Assembly: GCF_030247185.1 (NCBI RefSeq)
Contig: NC_080571.1
Location: 145,124,091 to 145,188,090 of the forward strand
DNA length: 64,000 nt
Reading direction: 5' to 3'
DNA from: Malaya genurostris
Taxonomy: Eukaryota; Arthropoda; Insecta; Diptera; Culicidae
Below the pieces are notes generated by a model. It was not told the DNA's origin. It worked only from the letters and a program-made list of their open reading frames with translations, and searched no databases. Positions 47,358 to 59,065 of the stretch are shown piece by piece; positions within the stretch are counted from its first letter, which is position 1; the number at the start of each line of letters is the position of its first letter. The position numbers were made by a program, and so were the translations under genes.

Positions 47358-48525
47358 CACGGAACCACCCGCGATCCCATTTCAACCAGAATATTAGTTG
47401 ATGTTCTGAATTCGATTGGTAAAAATTTGGTACAACTAATCGATTGTTGTTTTAACTAAACTGTCATTTTTGTTTTTCGATTAGCAGAAACGATGGTTGA
47501 AACAACTAATTCAACTGTTTGAAAAAAAAAATGCTGTCAATTAGTGAGGACACATACCTTTCAATTTCAACAAATATTTTAGTTGAAATAACTGGTGTTG
47601 TTATTGAAACAAAATTCTGTTAGTTGAAAAATAAATCGGTTTTATTTGTTTGTTTGTTTTGAGATCAGTAAAGATCTAAATTCTAAAAACATACTTCTGA
47701 TTCGATCGGAAATGATTGATGTAGAAAAACGTTTTAATCAGCAAAAGTGCCCGGAGGGGCGAGTAAATTAGCGAAATTATTAAATTTACCTAAAATGATG
47801 CCTTCAAACGGTTGAACTAAAGTTATGCACTGATAATTTTAGTCAATTTATATGAGCTTGGGTGCATCAACCGCTGGGAATTGGAATTTTGCGACGGCAA
47901 TTCAAACGCGTCATTCAATCGCAGCGCGTTCTGTGCGTTTGAAACCCTTCGCTCCTGTTACTTTTATAAATTAAATTCATGTCAAAAAGCGTTTTATTGC
48001 TAATGCATGAACATCATCGTCGGTATCAAACAGCTGGAAGTAAAACAGTCTGCTGGAAGTAAATAATGATCGAATTTGAAGCATAAAATTTTTGCGCATA
48101 CCTGAAAGATTACGAGATGATCATTCATTAACATTTTCTAATTTGTCACCAAATCTTTTTCATCTTAAACAAGGTTAACTTTATCACAACACCGCTGTTA
48201 GATAAACACTTGTTATCATAAATTTCTCAAATCGAATAAACACAATTTCACCAAACGCTTTAACCATCGATGTTGTTTTCATTGACATTTTGAAGCGACG
48301 CGAACAGATTTCAACTAAAAAAGTTGTTGATTTTGCATTGCGATTATTGTTTTTTTCAACTGTCTCCGGCATTTGACAGCATTCAAAACAACATATTTTT
48401 CAACTACTTGAATATATGCAAATCAAAAACCATATTGGTTGAATCAAAAAGAAGTTAGTTAAATCAACTATCGCAAAAATCAAAAACTGCGATATCGCAA
48501 TTTTATGATCGAAGGGTTCTCCGTG
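47358..48525. mobile_element. TA-flanked TIR element, 1168 bp, non-autonomous
   Basis: Ends CACGGAACCACCCGCGATC and, inverted, CACGGAGAACCCTTCGATC, each next to TA (47356-47357 and 48526-48527). The subterminal 150 bp on both sides are crowded with GTTGA/TCAAC words (for example 47376-47540 and 48300-48470). No transposase frame. TA target and short TIRs suggest a Tc1/mariner-type MITE. It sits inside a leader repeat of the 49-50 kb type. Confidence 0.75.
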
Positions 48526-48832
48526 TAAACACAACCGCAGCTAACGCAACGAATATTATAGCAACGACGGGTGCTTAATCGAAGATAGCAATTTTGATAT
48601 TAATCATTTCAATAACAATGTGAAACCACTATGGGTAAACTGCATGACATACAGTAATAGAAAAATATTTCGAAAATATGACCATAATATCAGGACCAGA
48701 AATATGCCTGATAAAATGAGATTGGAGCGTCAAGAAATCCGAATGCAAATTTGGCCAAGCAAACATGTCAAATGCAGAATTGGGATCGATACGGGGAGAA
48801 TAAAAATGATGATAATAGAAAACCAATGAAGA

Positions 48833-49048
48833 GTGATGTACACAAAAAAACGTAAAGAAGGGATATGTGTCAAATTACATAAAGCAAAAGACAACGAATT
48901 TATGATGTTATTGCGATCCGCTAACGAACCAAATAACGAGATGCAGTTGCTGGTAGCCACTGGAGCATTTGGCAACTTGATAAGTAGACGAAACGCAGAG
49001 TTCATGGGAGCATACCCGAGTTTTTTTGAAGCAGGTCAATCTGAATAG
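48833..49048 (+). pseudogene. Retropepsin remnant with mutated active site
   Basis: 72 codons. The segment MQLLVATGAFGNLISRRNAE has the form of a retrovirus-like aspartic protease active site, LLVDTGA..NLIS, but the catalytic aspartate is alanine. Upstream reading (about 48700-48830) contains VKCRIGIDTGRIKMM, also frame-disrupted. No RT or LTR nearby. A fragment of an LTR retroelement, dead. Confidence 0.6.
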
Positions 49049-49229
49049 TGGCTTTGGCATTCCCATCTCGCTGATCGTTTGCCGTAGAAGGAGCTTATTT
49101 TTAGAATTTGATATGAGAAATATATTCGACGTCATCGATTGCCTTCTATATACGTTAAGTATTCGATCCTGTAACAATTTTTGCGTTCAGTTTAAAAAAA
49201 TGTTTCGATATTTGTAATCATAGGATGTC

Positions 49230-50470
49230 GCGAAGTTCATTCCAAAGTTTTGCCTTTCTCACATAGAGAGGTTATGCAATCACTTGAAAAATCGACCAGT
49301 GAAAATTGGCCCGGAGTGTCATATGCCCGGAGTGTCAAATGTCATATACCATTCGACTCAGTTCATCGAGCTGAGCAATGTCTGTGTGTGTGTGTATGTG
49401 TGTGTGTATGTGTCAAATAATCTCACTAGGTTTTCTCGGAGATGGCTGAACCGATTTCCACAAACTTAGATTCAAATGAAAGGTCTTCCGGTCCTATACG
49501 GAATTCCTGAATTTCATTCGGATCCGACTTCCTGTTCCGGAATTATAGGGTAAAATGTGTTCAATATTGTAGACCGTCGAAACAAAATACGTAAAAATAT
49601 TTGTGAACTGGTCTCAAAACTACACAAATCGATAGTCATTATCAGTAGGTAACTAAACAAACCGATTCCGGCTATCCTGATTCCCGGTATCCGGTTCCGG
49701 AAGTACCGGAAATAGTTGTCATATATATACCAAAATGGATCTCACTCACTTTTCTCAGCGATGGTTTCACCGATTTCCACAAACTTAGATTCAAATGAAA
49801 GGTGTTCCGGTCCTATACGAAATTCCTGAATTTCATCCGGATCCGACGTCCGGTCCCGGAATTATAGGGTAAGGTGTGTTCAATATTGTACACCGTCACT
49901 TAAACCGGCGAAACAAAAAACGTAAAAAATTTTCTAAACTACGCAAATCGACAGTCATTATCAGTAGGCAACTAAACAAACCGATTCCGTCTATCCTGGT
50001 TCTCGGTATCCGGTTCCGGAAGTACCGGAAATAGTGGTCATATATACCAAAATGGATCTCACTCATTTTTCTCAGCGATGGTTTGACCGATTTCCACAAA
50101 CTTAGATTCAAATGAAAGGTCTTCCGGTCTCATACAGAATTCCAGAATTTCATCCGGATCCGACTTCCGAACCCTGAGTTATAAGGTGCGTACTAGAAGA
50201 ATTTGTGTGTCATGTTAGTTGTTGGCAGTACGAACCGACTTCGATTATACCGGTTCCCGGGTTCCGGTGCCGGAAGTGTCGTTCTCTTAAGGATGGCTTA
50301 CGCAATCAAAGCACTGTTTTATTCTGTATGTTATGCATAAACAATCACTTGGTTTCTTTCAAAAATCGAAGAGAAATTTTTTTAATAGAATACCACAATA
50401 TTATATGTACATGAGAAAGGCATCATTACACCACTAGGTGGATTAAAACTGGTTAGACTATCATTTTCAG
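49230..50470 (+). repeat. Mosquito leader-type tandem repeats, about 315-bp period
   Basis: Units starting near 49436, 49757 and 50072 share GATGG(C/T)T..ACCGATTTCCACAAA, CAAATGAAAGGTCTTCCGGT, GGATCCGACTTCC and CCGGTTCCGGAAGTACCGG. The third is cut short and joins sequence also present in the arms of palindrome Z (CATGTTAGTTG..GGTTCCGG..., about 43100-43180). A (TG)n run precedes them at 49381-49412. No coding frame. A partial unit lies inverted at 47240-47350. Confidence 0.85.
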
Positions 50471-50948
50471 TAGATCCAGAAATCGTGGAACTGAAGGCGA
50501 AAATAATCTACTCGCCAAACCCGTTCTAAAAATAACTATAACTTTATATCCAACAGTATGGAAAAAAATCATTGGTTATAAAGTTCGAACATCGAACATT
50601 GAATATTCTTAATAATACTTTAGTGGCTTACAGGAGTAACCAAGGAAATATATGTTTAATTTGTATATTCTTAAGTAGTCCACAAAGTGTGTCGAAGACA
50701 CTCTTCAATATAATTCTCATTCCTAGTTATAAATGCTTAGAACTTCATATATTTATTAACGCTAGATACTATGAGAAGTATTTTATCAATCATGTAATAG
50801 ATCTTGGAACTTTAATACACTTTTCCAAAGAAACCGTCTAACTAAATCTTCATAATTTTGAGTCACAGGCATCAAATGATCGTAAATTCATTATGGCTCT
50901 ATATGTGGTTTATTTATATATTTTACGTTTATTATTTATATATTTTAC
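50471..50948. other. Unassigned AT-rich DNA
   Basis: About 480 bases. No gene or repeat recognised. Confidence 0.5.
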
Positions 50949-51163
50949 CCGGGTTGGCGGTTCAATGCATAGGAGGCTGGTCTTACAAGCCAGTTGTCGT
51001 ATGTTCGAGCCCCGACCTGGAAGGATTCTTAGCGTCAGTAGGATCCATAGTACTAGCCATGCAATGATTATGTACGCTAAGAATCGGCTGCAAAGTCTGT
51101 TGAAACAGAGAGACCAAATTCCACAAAAGGAATGTTATGCCAAGACTTTGCTTTGACTTTGCT
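50949..51163 (+). mobile_element. tRNA-Val-derived SINE
   Basis: The first 70 bases fold as a tRNA: acceptor CCGGGTTGG paired with CCGACCTGG, anticodon arm GGCTGGTCTTACAAGCCAG with anticodon TAC (valine), and T arm with GTTCGAGCCCC as B box. The body (AAGAATCGGCTGCAAAGTC) and tail (TTTGCTTTGACTTTGC) mark it as a SINE, not a tRNA gene. Pol III promoter boxes are internal. Confidence 0.85.
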
Positions 51164-51227
51164 ATCTGTGGTCAGAAGCGAGATAATCGTTCATTGTCAG
51201 ATAGTCGAAAAACTACAATCAAAAAGT

Positions 51228-51527
51228 TCAATCAATCGTCACACTTTTGAATTCGCAATTGCATGAGAGTCTGCTTAGATTGATCTTGATTTGGAACCAA
51301 CACCGAACAACGTTTGTTTTGATTCGTATTTGTTGTATACCAATATCCCAAATGTATGCAATTATGTCTTTGTACATACTTGCGATTTCGATATTTAAGC
51401 TTCTCTTCTCCAAGGTTGTGTTCAAGTTTTGTATGCAAGCAGTTATTTTTTTAGCGTTAAGTTTCTCTAACCTTTTTTCGATTTTGGTTAAAGCGAGAAC
51501 CTTTTTCTCATTATCAATCGAGTTCAT
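51228..51527 (-). pseudogene. Unknown 99-codon frame in a Z-related segment
   Basis: Starts MNSIDNEKKVLALTKIEKRL, a charged helical (coiled-coil-like) stretch to about residue 60, then IAYIWDIGIQQIRI. The conserved CSVLVPNQDQSKQ frame overlaps its last third in another phase, so a frameshift near 51330 is likely. Upstream (51530-51720, minus) the DNA matches the outer part of palindrome Z (TCATGCAAG...TCTGTCTTGCTGTCTAGC type). Not recognised; possibly a captured host exon. Confidence 0.4.
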
Positions 51528-51735
51528 CTTATATATTAGAAATTAATCTTAAGTACTCAAAATTTATCTAGGGGTAGTTGTTAATAACATGGAATTTCAT
51601 CCGAGCTTGCATGGCACAATATCAGAGCATACCCATTATAGCTTCAAATCGTTTTATGGAGCTTTTTGTCTTGCTGTCTAGCAACAACCTACCTTTACCT
51701 GAAATGTATCGACGATCTTCGGTATGCAAGTCATT

Positions 51736-51976
<241 letters not shown>

Positions 51977-52468
51977 AGACTAATCTGTACATATATGTAT
52001 GTATAAATAAAATACAGATTAACCTGTACATATGGCAACCCTGTATCGAATGGCATATTTTCACACGATTTTCACTAGTATAAAGATGTGTTCAACATCA
52101 TCACATTCGCTTTCGCATTGCCGTTCGTAATTGAATGTGTTAGTGACGGTACAAATCTGCCTTTTTTCCGGTTTTCGGTTCCATCTAACAGCTGACGGTG
52201 TCTCGTACGTTCAGAGTAGCTGCTTTAATTTAAATGACGCTATTTCTCATTTTTTTTTGCATAAATATCTGTTTATTAATCTTATTTTTGTGTATTACAT
52301 CATCATTTTACAGTACAAGTGTTTTGACCCTTTGGCCTTTCATCTTTGTTGTTCATACGATTCGTTATTAATATTAGGTGTTCTAATTACTCTTGTTTTA
52401 CATACTAATGTTTAATCATAATATTTATTTTAATTATTTATAAAATGTCTACCTACTTATAACTATCC

Positions 52469-55138
52469 CTAACCTAATACGTACAAATTTTGAATTATTT
52501 GTATTTCACAGATTGAGTACCTCTCTTCAAATTTAGTGCAGTATTGATCGAATTTTTGTTCTAGTATATCCAGGGAGGCCATCTCATGTACTTTACTAGT
52601 CCTTGTCCAAGGGGGTAGATTTAGAATCATCTTTAAGATTTTACTTTGAATGCGCTGAAGCCTAAGTTTATGTGTTCGTGCACAGCCCCGCCAAACAGGG
52701 ACTGCGTATTCAATTGCGGGGTAGATGATTTGTTTATAGACAGCCATCTGATTCTTCAGGCATAGTTTAGATGTTCTACAAATCAGCGAATACAGAGACC
52801 TAATGAGTATGCTGCATTTTTGAATGATTTTGTCAACATGTGACCTGAATATCAGATGTCTGTCAAAGGTGAGTCCTAGATAGATAACTTCATCGGACCA
52901 TTGAATGACCTCATCACCGAATCGTATTCTGCATTCGTCTGATGGAACAAGTTTTGAAGATCTTGAATGTGGAAACAAGATGACCTGATTTTTTTCTGCA
53001 TTGATCACAATTTTCCAGCTTGTAAAATATTCCGTTAAAGTGTCCAGACCTGTCTGTAGTTTATTCTTCAGAGCATTAATGACACGACCTTTGGAAAGAA
53101 TGGCAGTATCATCAGCAAATTGTGACAGAACACCACCACCTGGAAGAGGTGGGCTGTCTGATGTGAAAATGTTGTATAGAATGGGACCTAGGATACTTCC
53201 CTGGGGTACACCAGCAGGAATAGTAAATCTTTCTGAAAGTGCATTATTCAGAGAAACCTGGAATGCTCTATCTGCAAGATAATTTTTGATAATTTTAATA
53301 AGATACATGGGAAAATTGTACCGAATCAATTTGAACACCAGTCCATCGTGCCACACATTATCGAATGCCTTTTCAATATCCAATATTGCCATGGCAGTCG
53401 TTTTGGACACTGATTTGTTTTGCTGGATGACGTTGTTAACCCTTGTGAGTTGGTGGATGGTGGATCTTCCTTTCCGGAACCCAAACTGTTCTTCCAGAAT
53501 TATATCCTGTTCATCTGCGAAAGCAAGAATTCGCCTTTGTATTGACTTTTCAAACAGCTTGGATAGGGCAGAGAGTAAGCTGATGGGTCGATAGCTCTTG
53601 GAAAAGGAAGGATCTTTCCCCGGTTTCAAAACTGGGATAACTTTAGCTAACTTCCACTTTGAAGGGAAGTAACCAAGCTCCCAGCACCTGTTAAAAATTT
53701 TAGCTAAGAAGACAAATGAGCGAATACTCAAATGTTTCAGCTCAATGTTGACTGTGTTGTCGAAACCGGGGGCCTTCATATTTTTGGATTTTTTCACAAA
53801 AGCCATCAGCTCATTCGCAGTGACTCTACTTTCCTCAGAAACCAAGCTGTCTGATTGGTCAACCTCAGCTACGCTATCAGCAACGGCTCTTTCATATGGA
53901 CTAACAATGTTAAGTCCTAAATTGTGAGAACACACAAACTGCTGGCCTAGCGCATTTGCCTTCTCTACTGGTGTGATTAAAGGTATTCCTTCAGCTGCGT
54001 CCTGGGGTGACATCAGAGGAGGAATAGGCTTCGGTTTTTTCTTAAGCACCTTCGTTAAGGACCAGAAGGGCTTTGAATGTGGGAGAATTTCTCGAAGCTT
54101 TTGCTGGGAGTTCCTGTTGCGAAGCTCAAATATCCTTTCCTGGATTATCCTAGTTAAGTTGTTATAAGTAGTCTTTCTATCTAGGATGCCAGTTCGTTGA
54201 TACTGCCTCCGGTAGATATTCCGAAGTCGGATGAGTTTCTTGGTGACACTGTCGATTTGAAGAGAGGAACTCGGCATATGTTGTACTGGAACCGCCCTAT
54301 CACGAGCGACTGTGATTGAATTCTGGAAGGAAGATAGGGCCGCATCGATTTCCATCGGGGAATCAAGTGGCAAATCGATATTAATAAGTTGGTTGGCGAT
54401 TTGTTGAAACTGGACCCAATCGGTGCGATAAGAGTTCCTCCGTGGTTGAAAAGGCACTGTTTCTGGTGAAGATCCCAACGTCAATATTACTGTAAAGTGG
54501 TCGGAAGAGAGTTCGTTGAAGACAACCGGAGAGCTGTCTATGGCGATGTTGCTGATGAATATATCCAAAATGGAATGAACTCCCGATCTGGAAAGTCGCG
54601 TTGGTTGATCCGGAGCGAGGATGTTGTATTGTCCAGCTTCGTAATCTTCGGCAAGTACGAATCCGTTTCGATTCTGTCTTCTGTTTCCCCACAGTTCATG
54701 CCGTGCGTTCATGTCCCCAGCAATGATGAATTTGTTCTGTCGTCGAGTGAGCATTGCCAGATCTCGCTTCAATGATGCACACGTACCATCTCGAAGATTG
54801 GTTTGTTTGGGGCAGTACGCTGCAATGACGATGATGGGTCCCATCGTCGTTGTAATCTCAATTCCGATGGCTTCTATGAGTTGCAATTTAAAGGCTGACA
54901 GAAGCCTGTGCTGAATGGATCGTTTAATGGCAATGGCAACTCCCCCTCCTCTGGTAGTTGCCGTGTCGAGCCTGTGAATCCTGTAATAGGAAATAAAAAT
55001 AGAATTTCAGGTTTAAGATGAGTTTCAGTTAAAATAGCAATATCGGCATTCTTCTCTTGAAGAAAGTCGGACAATTCAGCAGTTTTGCTCCTGAGTGAGC
55101 GAGCATTCCAATTTAATATAAGAACTCATTATATTGCA
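52469..55138 (-). pseudogene. Jockey LINE copy 2 ORF2, frameshifted near its start
   Basis: An 805-codon frame (52469-54886) keeps most of the endonuclease (AGDMNARHELWG, SSDHFTVIL) and the RT (LDIEKAFDNVWHDG, GVPQGSILGPILYN, QFADDTAIL). The first 80 or so residues are in other phases (54874-55074 holds FLQEKNADIAILTETHLKPE). Compared with copy 1, one base is missing near 55120 and another in an A-run near 55011. The SDH motif is followed by FT instead of FP, a change in the nuclease core. It would need both indels reversed to act. Confidence 0.93.
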
Positions 55139-56277
55139 TATTCGATGATGAATTTGCCTAAGGCGTTGATTTGATCTAACCGCGTTCTGCAGTTTCGTAG
55201 TTTTGTTGTCATTGTTTCGATCAGTTGTTCAGCAGAAAATAAATCACCAGAGTCATCCTTTGCTTGTGGTTGATTATTGCCCCATCCAGGAGGGATTTTT
55301 GAGGAAGATTCTTTTTGTGATCCAGCGGCTGAATCTTTTGGATTGCTGCGAGGAAGTGGCGGCAAATTCGGAATATCCTTCTTCGGTGGGAGCCGTGGGA
55401 AATTAACTTCATCCTTCTGTGGAACATTCTTGCGCATTGATTGTTTGCGGGACGCCTGTTGTCGAATTTTTGTGAACTCAGCACGTTTGGGACACGATTT
55501 GCTAGTAGATGGATGGTCGCCATCACAGTTCACACATTTTACAGCGTTGTCATCTAGTAGGCAATCGTTGGTATTGTGTGGTTCGGCACATTTCCCGCAC
55601 CGACTTTTTATGTGGCAATTCCTCGCTCCATGGCCGTAGTTCAAACAGTTCGTGCACTGTGTGACATTCCGATGTACCGGTTTATACTTTTGCCATTCGA
55701 TGATTATGTGAAATAACGATTTAATCGTTTTCAGTTGACTCATGGTGATGGAGCCCTTCTCCAGATGAATCAGGTACAGTTGATCTCTAAACTTTTTGTC
55801 CGTATTATGTCGCTTCATTTTAAACACCATCAAAGGCTTTAGTCCAGCCTCCGACAGTGCCTGCTTTAGTTCGGCTTCCATCATGTCGGGTAGTCCTCGA
55901 AGTACAACCGTCATAGGTTTGTTGGCGGCAATATCGTGTGTGAAGTATTCCGCTTTTGTCTGCTTCAGATAGCATTCCACTCCTTTGTAGTGGTTCAAAG
56001 CCGGAACAGTTATTTTGTAGCCTTCAGTACATAAACGGATTGTTGCCTGTAGTCCTTTGCTGATCAGTGTGTTGAAATCCGAGCGTAGAGTTGGTGGGAA
56101 GCCCTTCAGGTAGAAAGGCGGCATTTTTTCCTTCTTCTGCAGGTCCTCTTCGACATCAACTGGCAGATCAGCATATTGGTTTTTACTCAGCAAACGGTCG
56201 TTTACCTGTACATCACTTGGCTTCAGACGCTTAGCATCCTTTGAATCCTTCTCGGATCTATGGCGGTTTTTACCCAT
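55129..56277 (-). CDS. Jockey LINE copy 2 ORF1: Gag-like protein
   Basis: 382 codons, open throughout. Same domain order as copy 1 ORF1: PRE_C2HC/RRM-like part, then CTNCLNYGHGARNC, CGKCAEPHNTNDC and CVNCDGDHPSTSKSC, a proline-rich linker and a short C-terminal helix (RLDQINALGKFIIEYA). It differs from copy 1 by scattered substitutions and lacks three residues near the C-terminus. Could still be made and act in trans on LINE RNA. Confidence 0.94.
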   Translation of the reverse strand: MGKNRHRSEKDSKDAKRLKPSDVQVNDRLLSKNQYADLPVDVEEDLQKKEKMPPFYLKGFPPTLRSDFNTLISKGLQATIRLCTEGYKITVPALNHYKGVECYLKQTKAEYFTHDIAANKPMTVVLRGLPDMMEAELKQALSEAGLKPLMVFKMKRHNTDKKFRDQLYLIHLEKGSITMSQLKTIKSLFHIIIEWQKYKPVHRNVTQCTNCLNYGHGARNCHIKSRCGKCAEPHNTNDCLLDDNAVKCVNCDGDHPSTSKSCPKRAEFTKIRQQASRKQSMRKNVPQKDEVNFPRLPPKKDIPNLPPLPRSNPKDSAAGSQKESSSKIPPGWGNNQPQAKDDSGDLFSAEQLIETMTTKLRNCRTRLDQINALGKFIIEYAI

Positions 56278-56454
56278 AGCTTGGGTAGGTAGACAACTGC
56301 GAATAAAAAATAAAACAAAATCGAAATTAGTCGTAGTAGGTTATTCGTCTATCCACATCGAGTGTTAGATGACGAATTTGACGCTATTTCTCACATCACA
56401 TTTCATTTTATACCTGCTACTGGTAACGGTGTAGGGACCTCCCCTTAGCAGAAT

Positions 56455-56500
56455 GGGAAACAGTGAGACGATATAAAAGAGAGAGTTAATATAGCAGCAG
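56455..56500 (+). promoter_or_regulatory. TATA-type promoter upstream of H2A fragment
   Basis: GGGAAACAGTGAGACGA is followed by TATAAAAG (56472-56479) and, about 30 bp on, GCAGCAGTCAGT, an arthropod-initiator-like TCAGT. Spacing fits a Pol II core promoter. Whether it is the original H2A promoter or belongs to the Y element is unknown. Confidence 0.5.
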
Positions 56501-56571
56501 TCAGTAATACTGAATTGGCTGTCGAGCTGTTAACAGCATTTGTGGAATTTTTACGCAGAAACACGCACACA

Positions 56572-56822
56572 GGAGGAAGAGTTAAGGGCAAGGCAAAGTC
56601 CCGCTCGAACCGTACTGGTCTGCAGTTCCCAGTTGGCAAAATCCATCCTCTGCTCCGAAAGGAAAACTACGCAGAGCGTGTCGGTGCCGGTGCATCGGTC
56701 TATCTGGCGGCAGTGATGGAGTGTTGGAATTGGCCGGCAATGCTGCCCGTGACAACAAGAAAACGAAAATCATCCCTCGCGATCTGCAGCTGGCCATCCG
56801 TAACGATGAGGAGTTGAAAACC
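56572..56822 (+). pseudogene. Histone H2A pseudogene fragment
   Basis: Reads KGKAKSRSNRTGLQFPVGKI and NYAERVGAGASVYLAAVME, then, one phase over, LELAGNAARDNKKTKIIPRD and LQLAIRNDEEL. These are H2A core residues from the N-tail to the start of the alpha-3/C-terminal region. About 16 bases, including the YLAAE codons, are deleted between the two parts, which shifts the frame. The start codon, first dozen residues and last 35 or so are missing. No introns are expected in H2A, so retro- versus DNA-mediated capture cannot be told. Several residues differ from canonical H2A (RIHRLLRKG has become KIHPLLRKE). Confidence 0.93.
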
Positions 56823-57787
56823 CCGTCCTTTTCAGGGCGACCACACCACTGTGATAAAGAAATATTTAGGATTGCTTTAAGTTTAGCCAGTTCTGATACG
56901 CCTGGAAAGTAGAATGCGCAAATCAAGTGGAAACATTTGTTCAACTCTATTTCGCACGGCATATTTGTATACTAGTATAAAGATGTGTTCAAAATCATCA
57001 CTTTCGCTTTCGCATTGCCGTTCGTAATTGAATGTGTTAGTGACGGTGCAAATTAATTTAGTTTCCATCTTGATGAATCTTTTGGTAGGAAATATTGAGA
57101 TCTGATATGGTTCTCGTGTGTGTCTTGTTTCAGCAATGGGCCTTGCTGGACTTTTTGGCTGCCTTTCTACCGATTTTCGGTGTCATTGTGTCTCGTGCAT
57201 TCAGATCGGGAAACAGTGAGACGACAGGTCCTCGATGTTGCTCTCGTGTGTCTTGTTTCGGGAACAGTTGATCAGCAAATGGTAGGAAAAATGAACCACT
57301 CAACTTTTATATGAATGCTCTTGTATAGATTCAGACATCTCGCGTTCTGATTAGCTGGTGCTTTCATGAGTTAAATCAAACAGGTTTTTCAATAGTGTAC
57401 TATTGAAAAACTTCAATGTTGTTGCAATACACGTTCAAGTTAAAAATTTACGATTCTATTGGTAGTTAGATTATATAAATCCTTCTACAGATCACTGAGC
57501 TATGAGCTTTCAAAATTCGAGAAAGGCAAACGCGCCTTATGAATTATCTTCTTTGATACTCGTTTATACCAAACATTTCAAAAAAGTTTAATTTTCAACT
57601 ATTTGAGAATATGTCACATAACTGAAAATTTTATTATAAAAGTGTGATCATATTTCCGATGGCGTGTAGCAAGAATTATGTTGATTCATTAGATATAACA
57701 TGAGATATTCACGATCAAAAACTTATCACTCTCTCAGAGGGTAAATTTTGAAAAGGCGCCCCATAGTAAAGTAAGTCGTATTCACGA

Positions 57788-58944
57788 CAAAATTACCTGT
57801 ACTCGTATCCGACCCGAATGAGTAGTAAAAATTTTACCAAAATTCAGGATGGAAAAAATAAAGTGTTTTAGATAGCGAGCCGTATCAGGCTCGAGTTGGT
57901 AAGTAAAATACATTAAAATGCTTGTTTACATTTAAACATATAAATACACTGTGAAGCATGAATAGATTTCCAATGTCTTTGGTACTTTATACTCATTCAC
58001 AAATATCAACAAAAGGGAGTAAAATCTACTCAAATTTTTCGTGAAGCATATTTACCCATAGTGTCGTAATACCAAATGTATTCAATTTTGGGTAGGTATA
58101 GATTTTACGAAACAGTGGTTTTTACAGCCATTGAACTTCTGTTCCATCTCCGGTGGAACCCTCAACGAGTGAACACGGTGAAAATTTGAATATTTCGTGA
58201 GAAAAGATTTTCACCCGTACTTTTGCGACTCCACGTTTTCACGCATTGAGATTTTCACTTGTAGTCCAGTGAAAAGAAACGAAAATTACCTGGAAATATA
58301 GCCCAACTTTCTGTGCCATCAAACGGTGTCGTTTCAAGTGAGGTGACACCATCCAGAAGTGAAGAATAAGAATAACTTCTATGCAGCTTTTCTGAAATAA
58401 ATGTTCATGTTTTTATGTTTAGAATCCCAATGATTTATATGAAAATTTTGAAAATCTCCAACCAATATTTAAAATAACAGTTTTCTGGTATCTGAATGTT
58501 ATATTAGTACTACAGTACATTTTATATATGAATCAAATAATTTTTACTGGATTGTGCATTAAACAGCTTTAAAATGGCAGTCCAATAAAACCTACGTGAA
58601 AAGTAGGGTCTGACCGTAACATCTTATACCGTTTTCGTTTATTGATCAGAGCAGCCCGAAAGCTGACCCAGTCGTCCAAACAACGTTTGATATGTTTGTT
58701 TTGGCAACCTGAGGTCGCTCTAGATCGGACTTCAATCGCGTAGTTTCGCTCTGAAAATATTCTCGAGTCGCACCACGCATCCATGCATTTTTTTTTATTT
58801 TTTCTTTTTTTCATTAGACTGTTGTTTAGGGTGCGTACCACGTTCGTTTTACTCGGAGTCAGACTCGCCCGCGTCTAGGTTCAAAAACGAAAATGGTAGT
58901 AGTTTTAAAACCTGACCACATTTCTACGTGTAGTTTTCCTTGAG
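57788..58944. other. Mostly unassigned DNA
   Basis: About 1.15 kb. A minus-strand frame at 58569-58841 (90 codons, KHIKRCLDDWVSFRAALINK) resembles the basic linker between endonuclease and RT in LINEs, but I cannot support it further. Nothing else recognised. Confidence 0.35.
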
Positions 58945-59065
58945 TCTCCACCCTTATATAGAAAATAATGCACCCTTATGTAGAAAATAAAGATTTGCAC
59001 GTTTATATAGAAAATGCACCCTTATATAGAAAATAAAGATGTGTTCCACATCAAAAACGAATGAT
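58895..59065 (+). repeat. Z-related fragment with short tandem repeats
   Basis: AACCTGACCACATTTC (58907) and TATATAGAAAATAA words match the start of palindrome Z (42847-42905). Here the CACCCTTATATAGAAAATAA word is repeated about four times (58956-59040) at irregular spacing. Confidence 0.7.

Larger units (their letters stand above)
52250..56378 (-). mobile_element. Jockey-clade LINE copy 2, full length
   Basis: 4129 bp, same family as 35575-39717 and very similar along its length. T-run at 52250-52258; 15-bp target duplication TGACGCTATTTCTCA (52235-52249 and 56379-56393). ORF1 is open, ORF2 is broken by two 1-bp deletions at its start. Confidence 0.97.
52076..57787 (+). mobile_element. Element Y3: Y-type element carrying an H2A fragment
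   Basis: Right end AAGTCGTATTCACGAC (57772-57787) equals the ends of Y1 and Y2, with the same head module (about 57381-57545). The body differs: it has a direct repeat of ACTAGTATAAAGATGTGTTC plus about 60 bp (52076-52155 and 56972-57050). The segment between contains a Jockey LINE (52250-56378) and the H2A fragment. The left limit is not certain. GGGAAACAGTGAGACGA occurs twice (56455 and 57210). Confidence 0.65.

Noticed and set aside
50949..51025. Functional tRNA-Val gene
   Set aside because: Tight link to a SINE body and a CTTTG-type tail; the tRNA part is a SINE head.
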